Below, piece by piece: positions 49,492 to 59,396 of a stretch of 64,000 nucleotides of DNA. The first letter of the stretch is position 1, and each line of letters begins with the position of its first letter. The notes under the pieces were generated by a model. It had not been told where the DNA came from. It saw only the letters and a list, made by a program, of their open reading frames with translations, and made no database searches. Origin of the DNA: Psychrobacter submarinus (GTDB lineage: Bacteria > Pseudomonadota > Gammaproteobacteria > Pseudomonadales > Moraxellaceae); the NCBI RefSeq assembly GCF_904846685.1, contig NZ_CAJHBQ010000001.1, positions 1,302,001 to 1,366,000 of the forward strand, given 5' to 3'. Both the position numbers and the translations under genes were made by a program.

Positions 49492-51174
49492 ATGAGTACT
49501 GAACACCCTACAATCAATGCAGCGCCCAATGAGACGCCAGCTATGTTTAATCATAGCTGGCGTTTTGGCGACTTGTGTGCCGCAGAGTTACTGCCTGTAC
49601 TACAGCAGCATCTAATAGCCAAAGACAGCGCGGCAAACTGGCAACTGGTTTGGCTCGCTAATGACGACGAGCCAGTCATCGGTCTACTACCTAAAGTCAG
49701 CTGGCAGCTTTATTTTGCGCCAGATTCGCAAGCAACTTATCAGCTGATGCAAACGTTTCGCGACGACTCTATGACGTCAACTGTAGCAAACATCACTTAT
49801 GAGGCTTGGCAACAGCAGCTCATCGATTATTGTAGAGATTATGAGAAAGTGGAAAAAAGGCGAAAAAAAGTAGCGCAAACTACGTCAAGCTCGCCGCGCT
49901 ATCATCATGGCCTCATTGGATTTATCGGTTATGACATCGCCGCGCAGCACTTAAGCCCAGCGGTCACTATGACAAATGCTGAGTCGCCGCTTGCTGCACT
50001 CGGTCATTATGATATCTATTTAACGAAAAATGTAGACAACAATATAAACAACAAAGCTAATGGGACAATCTGGTCGCTAAGCTGCAAATCGACTGACAAC
50101 TCAGACAAGGCAATAAAGGACAACCACTTAGAGCAGCTCGTCTCTTATCTTAATGCTTTAGAGCATAAGCTTACTGAACATGGTCAAGCGGAGACCTTAT
50201 CTGAGCACAAAGAGTTGAGTCAGCTGTATCCGCCATTAACCCCCTTAAAGCTGACACCTCAGTGGCAAAAAAGTGACTATAAACAAGCGTTTGCGCAAAC
50301 CCAGCACTACCTGCAGCAAGGCGACTGTTATCAAATCAATCTGACCCAAGCTTGGCAAGGGCAGTTAGCATCTTCGGCAAATAATGAGCAAGATCTGACA
50401 ACAACACTAAGCTTAATGGACTATCTGCCAAGCTTACAGCGTAATACACAAGCACCTTTTGCCGGTTATATGAGCGTCAACTCTTTAAACAACGATTCGC
50501 TAAATCAAGCAGATTTTGAATTACTAAGCTGCTCGCCAGAGTTGTTTTTTACCTTTAGTAAAGACGCTGATAGCGACAAGCACGCCATCACCACTAAGCC
50601 GATAAAAGGTACCATGCCGCGCGGTATCACTATGGAGGAAGATGCAACCTTTAAACAGCAGCTTTTAAGCAGCGATAAAGATCGCTCTGAAAATGTGATG
50701 ATCGTCGATCTATTACGTAATGACTTGGGAAAATACGCTAAGACAGGGTCAGTAAAAGTGCCGCAGTTATTTGCTATTGAGAGCTTTAGTAATGTTCATC
50801 ACATGGTCAGCACTATCACCGCTGAGCTAAAGGCAGACACCCATCCGCTAGCGGTATTGTTTGGCAGTCTGCCGGCAGGCTCCATCACTGGTACCCCTAA
50901 AAGACGCGCGGTTGAGATTATATCGGAGCTAGAAATAGCGCCGCGTGGCGCTTATTGCGGCACTATGGGTTATATGAACTTCGATGGTAGTGGGCAATGG
51001 AATGTGCTGATTCGCACCTTGCAGGCCGCAAAGCTAGAAGACGGTAGTAAATCCGTGCGTTTGTGGGCGGGTGGCGGTATTACTGTTGCCTCAGATATAG
51101 ACGCTGAGTATCAAGAGTGCTTCGATAAAGTGGGCAACCTGCTTGCAGTATTGGCGCAAGCGGATTGCTCATAA
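49492..51174 (+). CDS. pabB: Aminodeoxychorismate synthase component I
   Basis: 560 residues, longer than E. coli PabB (453) because of polar insertions near 185-205 and 290-330. The C-terminal chorismate-binding domain has TTKPIKGTMPRG (the PIKGT signature with a catalytic Lys that separates PabB from TrpE), DRSENVMIVDLLRNDLG, PAGSITGTPK and APRGAYCGTMGY. It makes 4-amino-4-deoxychorismate for folate synthesis, with ammonia from PabA, which is not in this window. It starts 3 bp after fabB and is probably in the same transcript. Confidence 0.88.
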   Translation: MSTEHPTINAAPNETPAMFNHSWRFGDLCAAELLPVLQQHLIAKDSAANWQLVWLANDDEPVIGLLPKVSWQLYFAPDSQATYQLMQTFRDDSMTSTVANITYEAWQQQLIDYCRDYEKVEKRRKKVAQTTSSSPRYHHGLIGFIGYDIAAQHLSPAVTMTNAESPLAALGHYDIYLTKNVDNNINNKANGTIWSLSCKSTDNSDKAIKDNHLEQLVSYLNALEHKLTEHGQAETLSEHKELSQLYPPLTPLKLTPQWQKSDYKQAFAQTQHYLQQGDCYQINLTQAWQGQLASSANNEQDLTTTLSLMDYLPSLQRNTQAPFAGYMSVNSLNNDSLNQADFELLSCSPELFFTFSKDADSDKHAITTKPIKGTMPRGITMEEDATFKQQLLSSDKDRSENVMIVDLLRNDLGKYAKTGSVKVPQLFAIESFSNVHHMVSTITAELKADTHPLAVLFGSLPAGSITGTPKRRAVEIISELEIAPRGAYCGTMGYMNFDGSGQWNVLIRTLQAAKLEDGSKSVRLWAGGGITVASDIDAEYQECFDKVGNLLAVLAQADCS

Positions 51175-51205
51175 AGACTTATCTTAATAGACAAACTCAG
51201 TGCTT

Positions 51206-52306
51206 TTATTGAGCCGCTAGCTCCTTTAGTGCGGTAATAAGACGCTGATGCTGCTCAGCGGTTCCTACCGTAATACGCAGATACTCTTGTATACGCGGCG
51301 TATCAAAGTGTCTGACAATAATGCCTTGCTCGCGTAACGCGCTTGCTATACCGATAGCGTCACCATCATGAGGACGCGCAAAGACAAAGTTGGCCTGTGA
51401 TGGCAACACCTCAAAACCTAAAGCCTTCAATTCGGCAGTCAGAGAATGACGCAAATCAATCACTTGCTGACAAGTCTGCTCAAAATACTCGGTATCCAAA
51501 ACACTAGCTCTCGCGCCAGCTTGCGCCAGCTTATCTAACGGATAGCTGTTGAAGCTGTTCTTCATGCGCGTCAACGCTTCAATCAATGAAGCACTACCAA
51601 AAGCCATCCCTACTCTGAGGCCAGCGAGCGAGCGTGACTTTGAGAAGGTTTGAGTCACTAATACATTATCTAGCTCATGAATCAGGCTCACCGCCGAAAC
51701 AGTCGTACCAGCTTGTGCAAAATCAATATAAGCTTCATCTATAACAATAGTGGCATTGGGATGCTCGCTCGCAAGCTTACGAATATCTGCAAGCGAAAGT
51801 AACAAGCCGGTTGGCGCATTAGGGTTAGCAATGATGATACCACTGCAAGGCTGACGATACGCATCAGGATCAATACTAAAATCCGCTTCTAGCGCGATCT
51901 TTACCAGCTCAACTCCAAAAGTCTGGGCATATACTGGATAAAAACTATAGCTGATATCCGGCGCTAGCAGTGGCCGCTCTTTCATAAAAAAACTGGCAAA
52001 TATTAACGCCAGCACTTCATCAGAGCCATTACCGACGAAGACTTGATTGATATCTAAGTCATAAGCTCTCGCTAAAGCGCCACGTAAGTCGTCAGATTCA
52101 GGCGCAGGATATAAGCGCAGCTCTTCAGCTTGTTGGGTAAGTACGGCGCTGATTGCTGCAGCAACTTTTGGTGAAGGCGGAAATGGGTTTTCGTTAGTAT
52201 TAAGCTTACATAGGTTATTGTGCTGCGGCTGCTCACCGGGAATGTAAGGTGATAAATTACGCGCTTTACCGGACCATAGCCTAGTATCTACTTTTAATTC
52301 ACTCAT
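51206..52306 (-). CDS. hisC: Histidinol-phosphate aminotransferase
   Basis: 366 residues, fold-type I PLP enzyme. The PLP lysine is Lys223 (TQTFSKSRSLAGLRVG). Other conserved parts are LNTNENPFPPSP near 36-45, VGNGSDEVLALI, NPNAPTG and VIDEAYIDF. It converts imidazole-acetol phosphate to histidinol phosphate with glutamate. It lies 184 bp after hisD on the same strand. It is convergent with pabB, and no strong terminator is visible in the 31-bp gap. Confidence 0.96.
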   Translation of the reverse strand: MSELKVDTRLWSGKARNLSPYIPGEQPQHNNLCKLNTNENPFPPSPKVAAAISAVLTQQAEELRLYPAPESDDLRGALARAYDLDINQVFVGNGSDEVLALIFASFFMKERPLLAPDISYSFYPVYAQTFGVELVKIALEADFSIDPDAYRQPCSGIIIANPNAPTGLLLSLADIRKLASEHPNATIVIDEAYIDFAQAGTTVSAVSLIHELDNVLVTQTFSKSRSLAGLRVGMAFGSASLIEALTRMKNSFNSYPLDKLAQAGARASVLDTEYFEQTCQQVIDLRHSLTAELKALGFEVLPSQANFVFARPHDGDAIGIASALREQGIIVRHFDTPRIQEYLRITVGTAEQHQRLITALKELAAQ

Positions 52307-52490
52307 AAATGACCCTACTCTTATTCTACTCTAACAACCCTGTTACCCATATCGTAACACTGTTAGAAATCCTCAATTAATAAACAAGTTAATTAGCGCT
52401 GGTTTGACGACTTTTTTTAGTCTAAGACCGTTTATTGTATCTATTATTATGTTTGTATTTTTGCGCTATTATTCAACTCTTGATAAAGCC

Positions 52491-53786
52491 TTACTGGTAA
52501 CGATAACGAGCCGAGCGCGCATGCGCTTCTAAATCTTCACGCTGCGCTAAGATATCAGCAGTCTGGGCTAAGGGCTTACTGCCGCCTTCACTGCAATAAA
52601 TGATAGAGGATTTTTTTTGAAAATCGTACACCCCTAGCGGTGATGAAAATCTCGCCGTGCCTGAAGTCGGCAAGACATGATTGGGTCCTGCGCAGTAGTC
52701 ACCAATGGCCTCTGGCGTATGACGACCCATAAATATAGCCCCAGCATGACGCACCTCACTAAGCAGGCTATCTGGATCATCAACAGACAGCTCTAAGTGC
52801 TCAGGTGCAATACGGTTAATCAGCGCCATACCATCTTGTCTATCTTTGACCAGTATCAAAGCGCCACGGTTTTTGAGAGAGTCGCGAGCGATATCAGCTT
52901 TAGGTAACTCTGCTAGCGCCTTGTCAATCTCCGCCGCAACTTCAGCTAATTGCTTACTACTCGTAGTGACAAAGATAGCTTGGGCAATACGGTCATGCTC
53001 AGCCTGCGATAATAAGTCCATCGCAAGCCAGTCTGCGCGATCAGCCGCCTCGCCTTCGGCATAAACCAGCACCTCAGAGGGACCGGCAATCATATCGATA
53101 CCCACTTGACCGAAGACGGCACGCTTCGCCGCGGCAACATATTTGTTACCCGGTCCGGTGATTTTATCTACTTGCGGAATGGTTTCAGTACCATAAGCTA
53201 GAGCAGCTACCGCCTGCGCTCCTCCTACCGTAAAGACCCGATCCACTTCTGCTAAATGCGCAGCGGCTAGTACCAAAGGATTGAGCACACCATTAGGCGC
53301 AGGTACCACCATAATGACTTCTTTAACGCCTGCGACTTTTGCAGGAATAGCATTCATAAGTACTGAGGAAGGATAAGAGGCTAAGCCGCCAGGAACATAA
53401 ATGCCAACGCGATCAAGCGGCGTGACTTTTTGGCCCAAACGATTACCTAGCTCGTCTTCATAGTGCCAACTGTCTTGTACTTGGCGCTCATGAAACGTCT
53501 TCACTCGCGTGGCGGCCGTGTTCAGCGCTTCTTTTACTTCAGTATCAAGCGTGGTAAAAGCTTTTACTAAAGCTTCTTGTGATACTTCAAGCTCTGCCAT
53601 CGTGGTTGCAGGATGTTGATCAAATTTTTGCGTTAACGATAATACTTCGCTATCACCATGAGCACGCACCTGCGCGATAATATCATCAACCGTCTGTAAT
53701 AAATCTCCGTCATTGACGGTCTCAAAAGCAAGCAAGGTAGATAGCTGCTGCTCAAAGTCGCTATCTTGAGTCGTCATTTGGCGCAT
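52491..53786 (-). CDS. hisD: Histidinol dehydrogenase
   Basis: 431 residues. Conserved parts are [54 protein letters not shown] and [20 protein letters not shown], which carry the zinc ligands and catalytic histidines. It performs the last two NAD-dependent oxidations to L-histidine. The ATG at 53786 is followed by a second in-frame ATG three codons later; either could be used. Confidence 0.97.
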   Translation of the reverse strand: MRQMTTQDSDFEQQLSTLLAFETVNDGDLLQTVDDIIAQVRAHGDSEVLSLTQKFDQHPATTMAELEVSQEALVKAFTTLDTEVKEALNTAATRVKTFHERQVQDSWHYEDELGNRLGQKVTPLDRVGIYVPGGLASYPSSVLMNAIPAKVAGVKEVIMVVPAPNGVLNPLVLAAAHLAEVDRVFTVGGAQAVAALAYGTETIPQVDKITGPGNKYVAAAKRAVFGQVGIDMIAGPSEVLVYAEGEAADRADWLAMDLLSQAEHDRIAQAIFVTTSSKQLAEVAAEIDKALAELPKADIARDSLKNRGALILVKDRQDGMALINRIAPEHLELSVDDPDSLLSEVRHAGAIFMGRHTPEAIGDYCAGPNHVLPTSGTARFSSPLGVYDFQKKSSIIYCSEGGSKPLAQTADILAQREDLEAHARSARYRYQ

Positions 53787-53951
53787 AACTGAATCCTATA
53801 GTTGGTACACTTCAAAACCGGTTTAGGGCTACTGTAATGAATTTTTGCAGACCCTATAAAAAAGCGAGTAGAGTAAAACTAGTGTAGCACGCCCTATATA
53901 CGATGAGCCACTAAACGGGTTGCGACGCTTCAATAATAAGGTTTGATATTA

Positions 53952-53983
53952 TTAATGGCTAAAACCTTTAATGGCTAAAACCT
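53952..53983. repeat. 16-bp direct repeat, two copies
   Basis: TTAATGGCTAAAACCT occurs twice head to tail at 53952-53967 and 53968-53983. The second copy ends 2 bp before the hisG stop codon, in the hisG-hisD gap. Confidence 0.75.
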
Positions 53984-53985
53984 TG

Positions 53986-54681
53986 TTAAGAGGTGGCTTT
54001 TATACTCTCTTTAAAACTATCTAAAATAGGCTCAAGTAAAGCAAATTTGCGCTTATAACTGACTTGATTGACGATCAGCCGCGAGGACACGTCACAGATA
54101 TGATCGCGTGGCTCAAGACCGTTTGCAATCAAAGTATTACCAGTGTCGACCACATCGACGATCAAATCGCCCAAACCAACTAAAGGCGCAAGCTCCATCG
54201 AGCCATAGAGCTTGATGACATCGACTTGCTGGCCTTGACTGGCAAAATAAGCGCGCGCAACATTGACATACTTAGTAGCGATGCGTAAACGGCGATTGGG
54301 TAAAGTAGCGCCTTTAACGCCAGCGGTCATCAGCTTGCACTGCGCAATGCGTAAGTCTAAAAGCTCATAGACATGATTGGCACCATGCTCAAGCAAGACG
54401 TCTTTACCCGCTACCCCAAAGTCAGCGGCACCATGCTCTACATAAGTCGGTACATCACTTGCTCGCAATATTAGAACGCGTACATTTGGATGAGTGGTTG
54501 GAAAAATAAGCTTGCGCGAGGCACTAGGGTCTTCTAACAAGTCCACCCCTGCGGCTTGTAACAGCGGCATGGTTTCATCAAGAATACGGCCTTTAGAGAG
54601 CGCTAAAGTCAGACCATTAAACTCATTATCCACTTCGTTCAATAAAGCGTTATCTTGCTGTTTTTGATTATTTCCAGTCAT
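53986..54681 (-). CDS. hisG: ATP phosphoribosyltransferase, short form
   Basis: 231 residues. [18 protein letters not shown] opens the catalytic domain and [13 protein letters not shown] carries the PRPP-binding loop. The C-terminal ACT-like regulatory domain of long HisG is missing, so this is the short type, which in other bacteria works in a hetero-octamer with HisZ. HisZ is not encoded in this window. The enzyme catalyses step one of histidine synthesis. It follows murA, the arrangement seen in Acinetobacter. Confidence 0.95.
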   Translation of the reverse strand: MTGNNQKQQDNALLNEVDNEFNGLTLALSKGRILDETMPLLQAAGVDLLEDPSASRKLIFPTTHPNVRVLILRASDVPTYVEHGAADFGVAGKDVLLEHGANHVYELLDLRIAQCKLMTAGVKGATLPNRRLRIATKYVNVARAYFASQGQQVDVIKLYGSMELAPLVGLGDLIVDVVDTGNTLIANGLEPRDHICDVSSRLIVNQVSYKRKFALLEPILDSFKESIKATS

Positions 54682-54818
54682 AATTTTCAGTCATAGTATT
54701 TATAGAGTTTCGATAACATTTAAGCAATTAATATCAATGTTATACATTCAGCGTCGACTAAAGGGTCTTCTATAGCAGTCTTATGGACTGTCCTTCAGTC
54801 AGTTTGTTATTATCAGTA

Positions 54819-56087
54819 TCAGTCGTTGCTGTTGATACGCTCGATGTTAACGCCTAAAGCGCGTAGTTTATTTTCGACGTCTTCATAACCGCGATCGATA
54901 TGATAAATACGGTCAATCAGGCTTTCACCTTCAGCTGACGCCGCCGCCATCACAAGCGACATAGAGGCACGCAGATCGGTTGCCATCACCGGCGCTGCAG
55001 TGAAATTCTCAACACCTTTGACTACTGCCGTATGGCCATCAACTTGGATGGAGGCGCCCAAACGGTTGAGCTCTGGCACGTGCATATAGCGATTCTCAAA
55101 GATATTTTCAATAAAGGTACTTGTACCATCAGCAAGGCAAGAAATAGCCATGAGCTGAGCTTGCATATCGGTAGGAAAGCCTGGATGCGGCTGGGTACGA
55201 ATATCAACCGGCTGCGGGCGCATACTCATCTGCGCGCGAATCCAGTCATCGCCTGTGGTAATGATAGCGCCCATCGACTCAAACTTCTCGAGTACAGGAA
55301 TCAACAATGCCGCTGATGTTTTTTTGGCTAATACATCACCGCGCGTCATCAATGCACCGGCTAGATAAGAACCAGTCTCGATACGATCAGGCACCACCGA
55401 ATACTCGCAGCCATGCAGGCGCTCAACGCCTTCAATGGTCATCGTCGCGGTGCCAATACCGCTTATTTTTGCGCCCATTACTACAAGCATATTGGCCAAA
55501 TCGACCACTTCTGGTTCGAGTGCACAGTTACCAAGCACTGTCGTTCCTTTGGCCAAAGCGGCTGCCATAATGACGTTCTCAGTACCGCCAACGGTCACCA
55601 TATCGAACGAAAAATTACAGCCGATCAGCTTGCCGCCTTTTGGCGCTTGCGCTTTGACATAGCCATTTTCGACACTAATCTCAGCTCCCATCGCTTCAAA
55701 GGCTTTTAGATGCTGATCGACCGGGCGCGAACCAATCGCACAGCCCCCTGGCAAAGATACTTCAGCTTCACCAAAACGAGCAAGCAGTGGCCCCAACACC
55801 AAGATAGAAGCGCGCATCGTTTTCACTAAGTCATATGGCGCATAGAAATTATCTATGCTCGCAGTATCACAAGTCACCGTATCGCCATCTTTATGGATAT
55901 CGATTCCCATACCACCGATTAGCCGAACCAAGGTGCGCACATCTTGTAAGGAAGGCACATTGTGCAGAGTCGTTGGTGTTTCGGCTAATATCATCGCCGC
56001 CAATAACGGCAAAGCGGCATTTTTAGCTCCGGAGATAGTAACTTCACCTGCGATACGACTGCTGCCGGTAATTAAGAATTGATCCAT
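54819..56087 (-). CDS. murA: UDP-N-acetylglucosamine 1-carboxyvinyltransferase
   Basis: 422 residues. Catalytic Cys116 ([15 protein letters not shown]) is the residue alkylated by fosfomycin; Lys22 lies in the GAKNAALP segment. It transfers enolpyruvate from PEP to UDP-GlcNAc, the first committed step of peptidoglycan synthesis. It lies between ibaG and hisG on the same strand, a combination common in gamma-proteobacteria. Confidence 0.98.
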   Translation of the reverse strand: MDQFLITGSSRIAGEVTISGAKNAALPLLAAMILAETPTTLHNVPSLQDVRTLVRLIGGMGIDIHKDGDTVTCDTASIDNFYAPYDLVKTMRASILVLGPLLARFGEAEVSLPGGCAIGSRPVDQHLKAFEAMGAEISVENGYVKAQAPKGGKLIGCNFSFDMVTVGGTENVIMAAALAKGTTVLGNCALEPEVVDLANMLVVMGAKISGIGTATMTIEGVERLHGCEYSVVPDRIETGSYLAGALMTRGDVLAKKTSAALLIPVLEKFESMGAIITTGDDWIRAQMSMRPQPVDIRTQPHPGFPTDMQAQLMAISCLADGTSTFIENIFENRYMHVPELNRLGASIQVDGHTAVVKGVENFTAAPVMATDLRASMSLVMAAASAEGESLIDRIYHIDRGYEDVENKLRALGVNIERINSND

Positions 56088-56194
56088 AAAATGATAACCT
56101 AAGGGTAATTATAATAATAAGTAAAAGACACTAAAAAGAGCTTATCAATGTCAGCTAGTACGCTGAATGAATAAGCTAATTTAGGTGCGGCGCT

Positions 56195-56446
56195 TTAGCC
56201 TTTGGACTGCACTTCCCACTCGCTTGGCGTCAAGGCTTGAATATTGAGCGCATGTATATCACCGCTTGCAATCTTGTCATTAACTAGAGCATAGATAGCT
56301 TGTTGGCGCTGTACAGTACGCTTGCCCTCAAAGCTTGCGTCCACCACGCGTACATCAAACTTATTACCTTGATTGGCAGCTTGAATAAAAGCGTCTGGAT
56401 AGTGCTGTTGTAAAAATGCGATTAAATCATCAGCGTTCATGCTCAT
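56195..56446 (-). CDS. ibaG: BolA-family protein (IbaG type)
   Basis: 83 residues, the compact BolA fold. FDVRVVDASFEGKRTVQRQQAIYALV and HALNIQALTPSEWEVQ match the IbaG branch better than BolA itself. BolA-like proteins bind monothiol glutaredoxins and iron-sulfur clusters; IbaG is linked to acid stress and envelope functions. Its gene is first of the ibaG-murA-hisG-hisD-hisC row and has an extended -10 promoter upstream. Confidence 0.9.
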   Translation of the reverse strand: MSMNADDLIAFLQQHYPDAFIQAANQGNKFDVRVVDASFEGKRTVQRQQAIYALVNDKIASGDIHALNIQALTPSEWEVQSKG

Positions 56447-56503
56447 AACGTATCCTGTATTATTTAAGAAGTGTTATTTCAGTATTTTTATTGGGCGTGC
56501 GAC

Positions 56504-56532
56504 ATTATAACAAGAGTTTGACTCTCTTACAG
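56504..56532 (-). promoter_or_regulatory. Promoter of ibaG-murA-his row
   Basis: On the minus strand, -10 TATAAT (56504-56509) with an extended TG at 56511-56512, a 17-nt spacer and a poor -35 CTGTAA (56527-56532). The spacer contains a 13-bp dyad, AGAGT/ACTCT, at 56513-56525. Confidence 0.58.
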
Positions 56533-56664
56533 TATTGTCTAGCACACTATTATCAAGCAGTAATTATTCGACCCGCTAGCTATCAGCGGCGTATAAAACA
56601 ACGCCGTTAGCTAGCGCTGAAGCACTCAAACCATGTGCGATTTTATCAATAGGCTCAGAAGGCT

Positions 56665-56735
56665 CAGGTTTTTAATTCAGGTTTTTAATTCAGGTTTTTA
56701 ATTCAGGTTTTTAATTCAGGTTTTTAATTCAGGTT
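56665..56735. repeat. 13-bp tandem repeat, five full copies plus a partial
   Basis: CAGGTTTTTAATT is repeated exactly at 56665, 56678, 56691, 56704 and 56717, followed by a partial CAGGTT. It is non-coding, and its end is 4 bp from the MITE. Confidence 0.92.
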
Positions 56736-56739
56736 ATTA

Positions 56740-57004
56740 GGGCGTGTTGAACATTCAAATGTGGCACTGGCGGCGGCTATTTTTCAGGCAATACGCAGTG
56801 AAATTTTCGAATCCTAGTCATTCTAGGATAGACAATTTCGCCATGTATTGGCAAAAAAGAGCCCCGCCCCGAAGGGCTGATGCTAAAATCACCCCAAACG
56901 GTGTTGTAAACCTAGCTAAGGCCTCGACATTATCGTCGGTTTACGCCTAGTTTGGTGCGATTTTATCTATCAGCAGTCCTAATATTTGAATGTTCAACAC
57001 GCCC
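56740..57004. mobile_element. MITE-like element with perfect terminal inverted repeats and a TA duplication
   Basis: The terminal repeats match exactly over 21 bp (56740-56760 and 56984-57004), starting GGGCGTGTTGAACATTC; with the flanking TA on each side the symmetry is 23 bp. A TA dinucleotide lies on both sides (56738-56739 and 57005-57006), as expected for a TA target. Inside are nested hairpins: CAATAC...GTATTG with ATCCTAG/CTAGGAT (56789-56850), and a 16-bp imperfect stem at 56884-56965 enclosing GTAAACC/GGTTTAC. There is no transposase. The right end overlaps the esterase stop codon. Confidence 0.82.
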
Positions 57005-57969
57005 TAGTTTAGCTGTTTGTCTAAGTAGCCCAACACCTGCGCCCGCACATCATTGACCCAGCGCAGTGGTGGCGCCATCGCCCCAATACTAGTGGCGTGA
57101 CTCGCACCCTTGATCACGCCGTTTTCAACCGCAGCGCCGTAGTCTTTTAGTGCTTGAGTCATCTTCACTGTATTGGTGTCATGAACGGTTTCATCATTCT
57201 CGGCGGTCAATAATAAATAAGGCGGCTGAGGACCTTTAAGCTGTCGATCAGGCATCACCTCATCGGGGGTGGCATCATTGGCAAAGGCGCTAGAGCCGCC
57301 ATACTTGCGAAAGTCGTAGCTATAAGGTCCGGCGATACCGATAACAGCGGCGATGTCGTCTGGGCTCACACCGTAAGGCGCTAAAAAGTCTTCATTGGAG
57401 ACTGCTGCGACCACATTGAACGCGCCAGCTGAGTGTCCGATCACCGCTAAGCGCTGTGGATCTGCATGCAAGCTGGCAGCATTGTTATAACTCCACGCGA
57501 CAGCTTGCGCGGTGTCTTCTACAAAATCAGGATAGACGTGCTTGGGCGCTTTGCGATAATTAATCACTGCTGTGACATAACCGGCCTGAGCTAAACTTTG
57601 ACCGACAAAGGCATATTCTTCTTTACTACCACTTTCCCACGAGCCGCCATGGACAAAAACGACCATAGGATAAGTCTGGGTAATCTCTTGCTGAGCCCTC
57701 ATCGCTTGCGCTAAGGGCTTAGGGTAGTAAACATCTAAATCCTGCGCTGACTCATCACCATATAAGATGTCTTTACTGACCGTAACACCGCCGCTCGCAG
57801 TCAGACCGTTGACTATCGCCAATGCGGATAGCGCTTGTGCTTGTTGAGTAGCTAGCATCACACCGCCAAACAAGGTCACGGCCGTCACTCCCATCTTGAC
57901 GAGCTTAAATTGACGTGACGGTTTAGACGGGTCACTCGCTGATTGGGGCGTATCGGCTGGCTGCTTCAT
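57004..57969 (-). CDS. Exported alpha/beta hydrolase (carboxylesterase type)
   Basis: 321 residues. A basic stretch followed by a hydrophobic segment (about 25-46) ending AQA suggests a signal peptide with a long n-region. The oxyanion motif is VHGGSW (107-111). The catalytic triad is probably Ser180 (GHSAG), Asp259 (ENDE) and His291 (GASHAT). The layout resembles BD-FAE/LipM-type esterases that hydrolyse short acyl esters; the substrate is unknown. Its TAG stop codon is formed by the TA duplication plus the first MITE base, and the ancestral sequence would have read TAA at the same codon. Confidence 0.85.
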   Translation of the reverse strand: MKQPADTPQSASDPSKPSRQFKLVKMGVTAVTLFGGVMLATQQAQALSALAIVNGLTASGGVTVSKDILYGDESAQDLDVYYPKPLAQAMRAQQEITQTYPMVVFVHGGSWESGSKEEYAFVGQSLAQAGYVTAVINYRKAPKHVYPDFVEDTAQAVAWSYNNAASLHADPQRLAVIGHSAGAFNVVAAVSNEDFLAPYGVSPDDIAAVIGIAGPYSYDFRKYGGSSAFANDATPDEVMPDRQLKGPQPPYLLLTAENDETVHDTNTVKMTQALKDYGAAVENGVIKGASHATSIGAMAPPLRWVNDVRAQVLGYLDKQLN

Positions 57970-58224
57970 GGTCTACTGTCCTGTTATTCTGGGTTTATCC
58001 GTTAAGGTTGAGAAGATAGATTTTCTTATTCTTGCACTTTTGAAAATACTGAACTGCGAGCTTTAAAAGACTATTACCTCAATGACAGTAAATAGCTTAA
58101 GAGTTAAAGGTGATGGCGTCAGATAAATCCTGTGATAATGGTTAGCATTCTTGTGAAAACAACACTTTAAAGCTGCCAGTCAAATGGTAGGAACATATCG
58201 TCAATGTTCAGGTTATGCTAGCGG

Positions 58225-59103
58225 CTACTGGTCTTGATACAGATCAATATAAGGACTAGAGGATCTAGGCGCTGTCGGCGTCTCTACAGGAGCGTTAATA
58301 GGCTGCACATTATCAGGGGTAGGCTCAATAATCGCGCTATTAGTAGAGACTGGCGCTGGCGTCCTAATAACTGCGGTGGCTTGCGGTATCGTGACATTTA
58401 CGTTATTCGTCAAAGTCGGGTCAGTCATAATGTCCTCATCACTGATAGTCGCGCCTATATCATTGACTAAGGTTGTAAATAGCACAAGCTCTGTGATACC
58501 GGCTGTATCATTAGCAATATCGATTAAGTTACTTTGCTGCGTTGGCGTCATACGGCCCATGATATACACCACGCCGTTATTGGTGACCGCTTTGAGCTGC
58601 GAGGATTTTACCCCATCGCTCGCCGCGACTTTTGCCAGTAGCTTGGAGGTGATATAGCCATCTTGCACGGTTGAGCTATAACCGCGAGCGACACTGACGT
58701 TTAGCTCATTATAGACTTTACGCACATCAGGCATCGACTTGACGACTTGCTCTATTTGCGTTTTGAGCGCCTCAGTAGGAACTTCCCCGCTCAGCAGCAC
58801 TTCACTGTTGAAGCTATCTATACTCATCCGGCTGTTTTGCTGCAAATCTTGTTGTAAACCGTAGACATTAATTTTGGCCGTGTGCTCTATACTACGATCG
58901 AGCAGGCGCTGCGGAATAGTACGCTCAGTGACCGGTACGCCATAAGTACCATTGGTGCTATTGGTTAGATAGTTAGTCGTGCAGCCGGTTATCGCCAAGC
59001 TAGCCATCACTAAGCTTGTCATCATCATCTTGGCACACGTTTGACGACTTACTTGATGACTTAGAGCGTTTGAGAGAGCAGTGAGCGGGGACATCCTTAT
59101 CAT
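58225..59103 (-). CDS. dolP: BON-domain outer-membrane lipoprotein (DolP/YraP-like)
   Basis: 292 residues. AGAGG 6 nt upstream supports this ATG. The N-terminal export signal ends in the lipobox AITGC with Cys41. Two BON domains follow (about 70-138 and 148-215), each with a VYNELNV/VYIMGRM-type core, then a Pro/Thr-rich tail. E. coli DolP is an outer-membrane lipoprotein important for envelope integrity, and its gene lies close to yraN and rsmI. The same neighbours are found here. The long tail (about 75 residues) is absent from E. coli DolP. Confidence 0.82.
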   Translation of the reverse strand: MIRMSPLTALSNALSHQVSRQTCAKMMMTSLVMASLAITGCTTNYLTNSTNGTYGVPVTERTIPQRLLDRSIEHTAKINVYGLQQDLQQNSRMSIDSFNSEVLLSGEVPTEALKTQIEQVVKSMPDVRKVYNELNVSVARGYSSTVQDGYITSKLLAKVAASDGVKSSQLKAVTNNGVVYIMGRMTPTQQSNLIDIANDTAGITELVLFTTLVNDIGATISDEDIMTDPTLTNNVNVTIPQATAVIRTPAPVSTNSAIIEPTPDNVQPINAPVETPTAPRSSSPYIDLYQDQ

Positions 59104-59310
59104 TATTGACCTCTTGGTGCATGATTGTTAAGCGTAATTGTTAGGCGTGATAGATACGATTTTATGATTTGCATAAGCCTTTAAGAGTCTAGCTACTTTA
59201 CTTAATTTTCGCCATGAGTAGTTAGATTTTTGGTAACGATATCTGTTAGCGACTTAACTTATAGCCCTTATATTATAGTACTTGATGAACGATTTTTCAT
59301 CGCAAGCACT

Positions 59311-59380
59311 GATGACTAAATGTTGATGACTAAATGTTGATGGCTAGGCGTTGATGGTTAGGCGTTGATGGTTAGGCGTT
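59311..59380. repeat. 14-bp tandem repeat, five copies
   Basis: Unit GATGRYTARRYGTT: two copies GATGACTAAATGTT (59311-59338), then GATGGCTAGGCGTT, then two copies GATGGTTAGGCGTT (59353-59380). It sits between yraN and dolP. The gradient of variants shows stepwise duplication. Confidence 0.88.
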
Positions 59381-59396
59381 ACTAAACAGGTATTGG

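Larger units (their letters stand above)
56447..57003. other. 557-bp gap with promoter, tandem repeats and a MITE
   Basis: From left to right: the ibaG promoter (56504-56532), a 13-bp tandem repeat (56665-56735) and a MITE-like element (56740-57004). No credible gene is present; a 68-codon frame at 56744-56950 lies wholly within the MITE. Confidence 0.75.

Noticed and set aside
56744-56950. A 68-codon open frame on the plus strand
   Set aside because: It lies wholly inside the MITE-like element and its hairpins, has no ribosome-binding site and shows no protein character. Its openness is explained by the repeat.
58191-58209. GAACAT/ATGTTC dyad after the dolP-like gene as a terminator
   Set aside because: Only 6-bp arms and no U-run on the minus strand.
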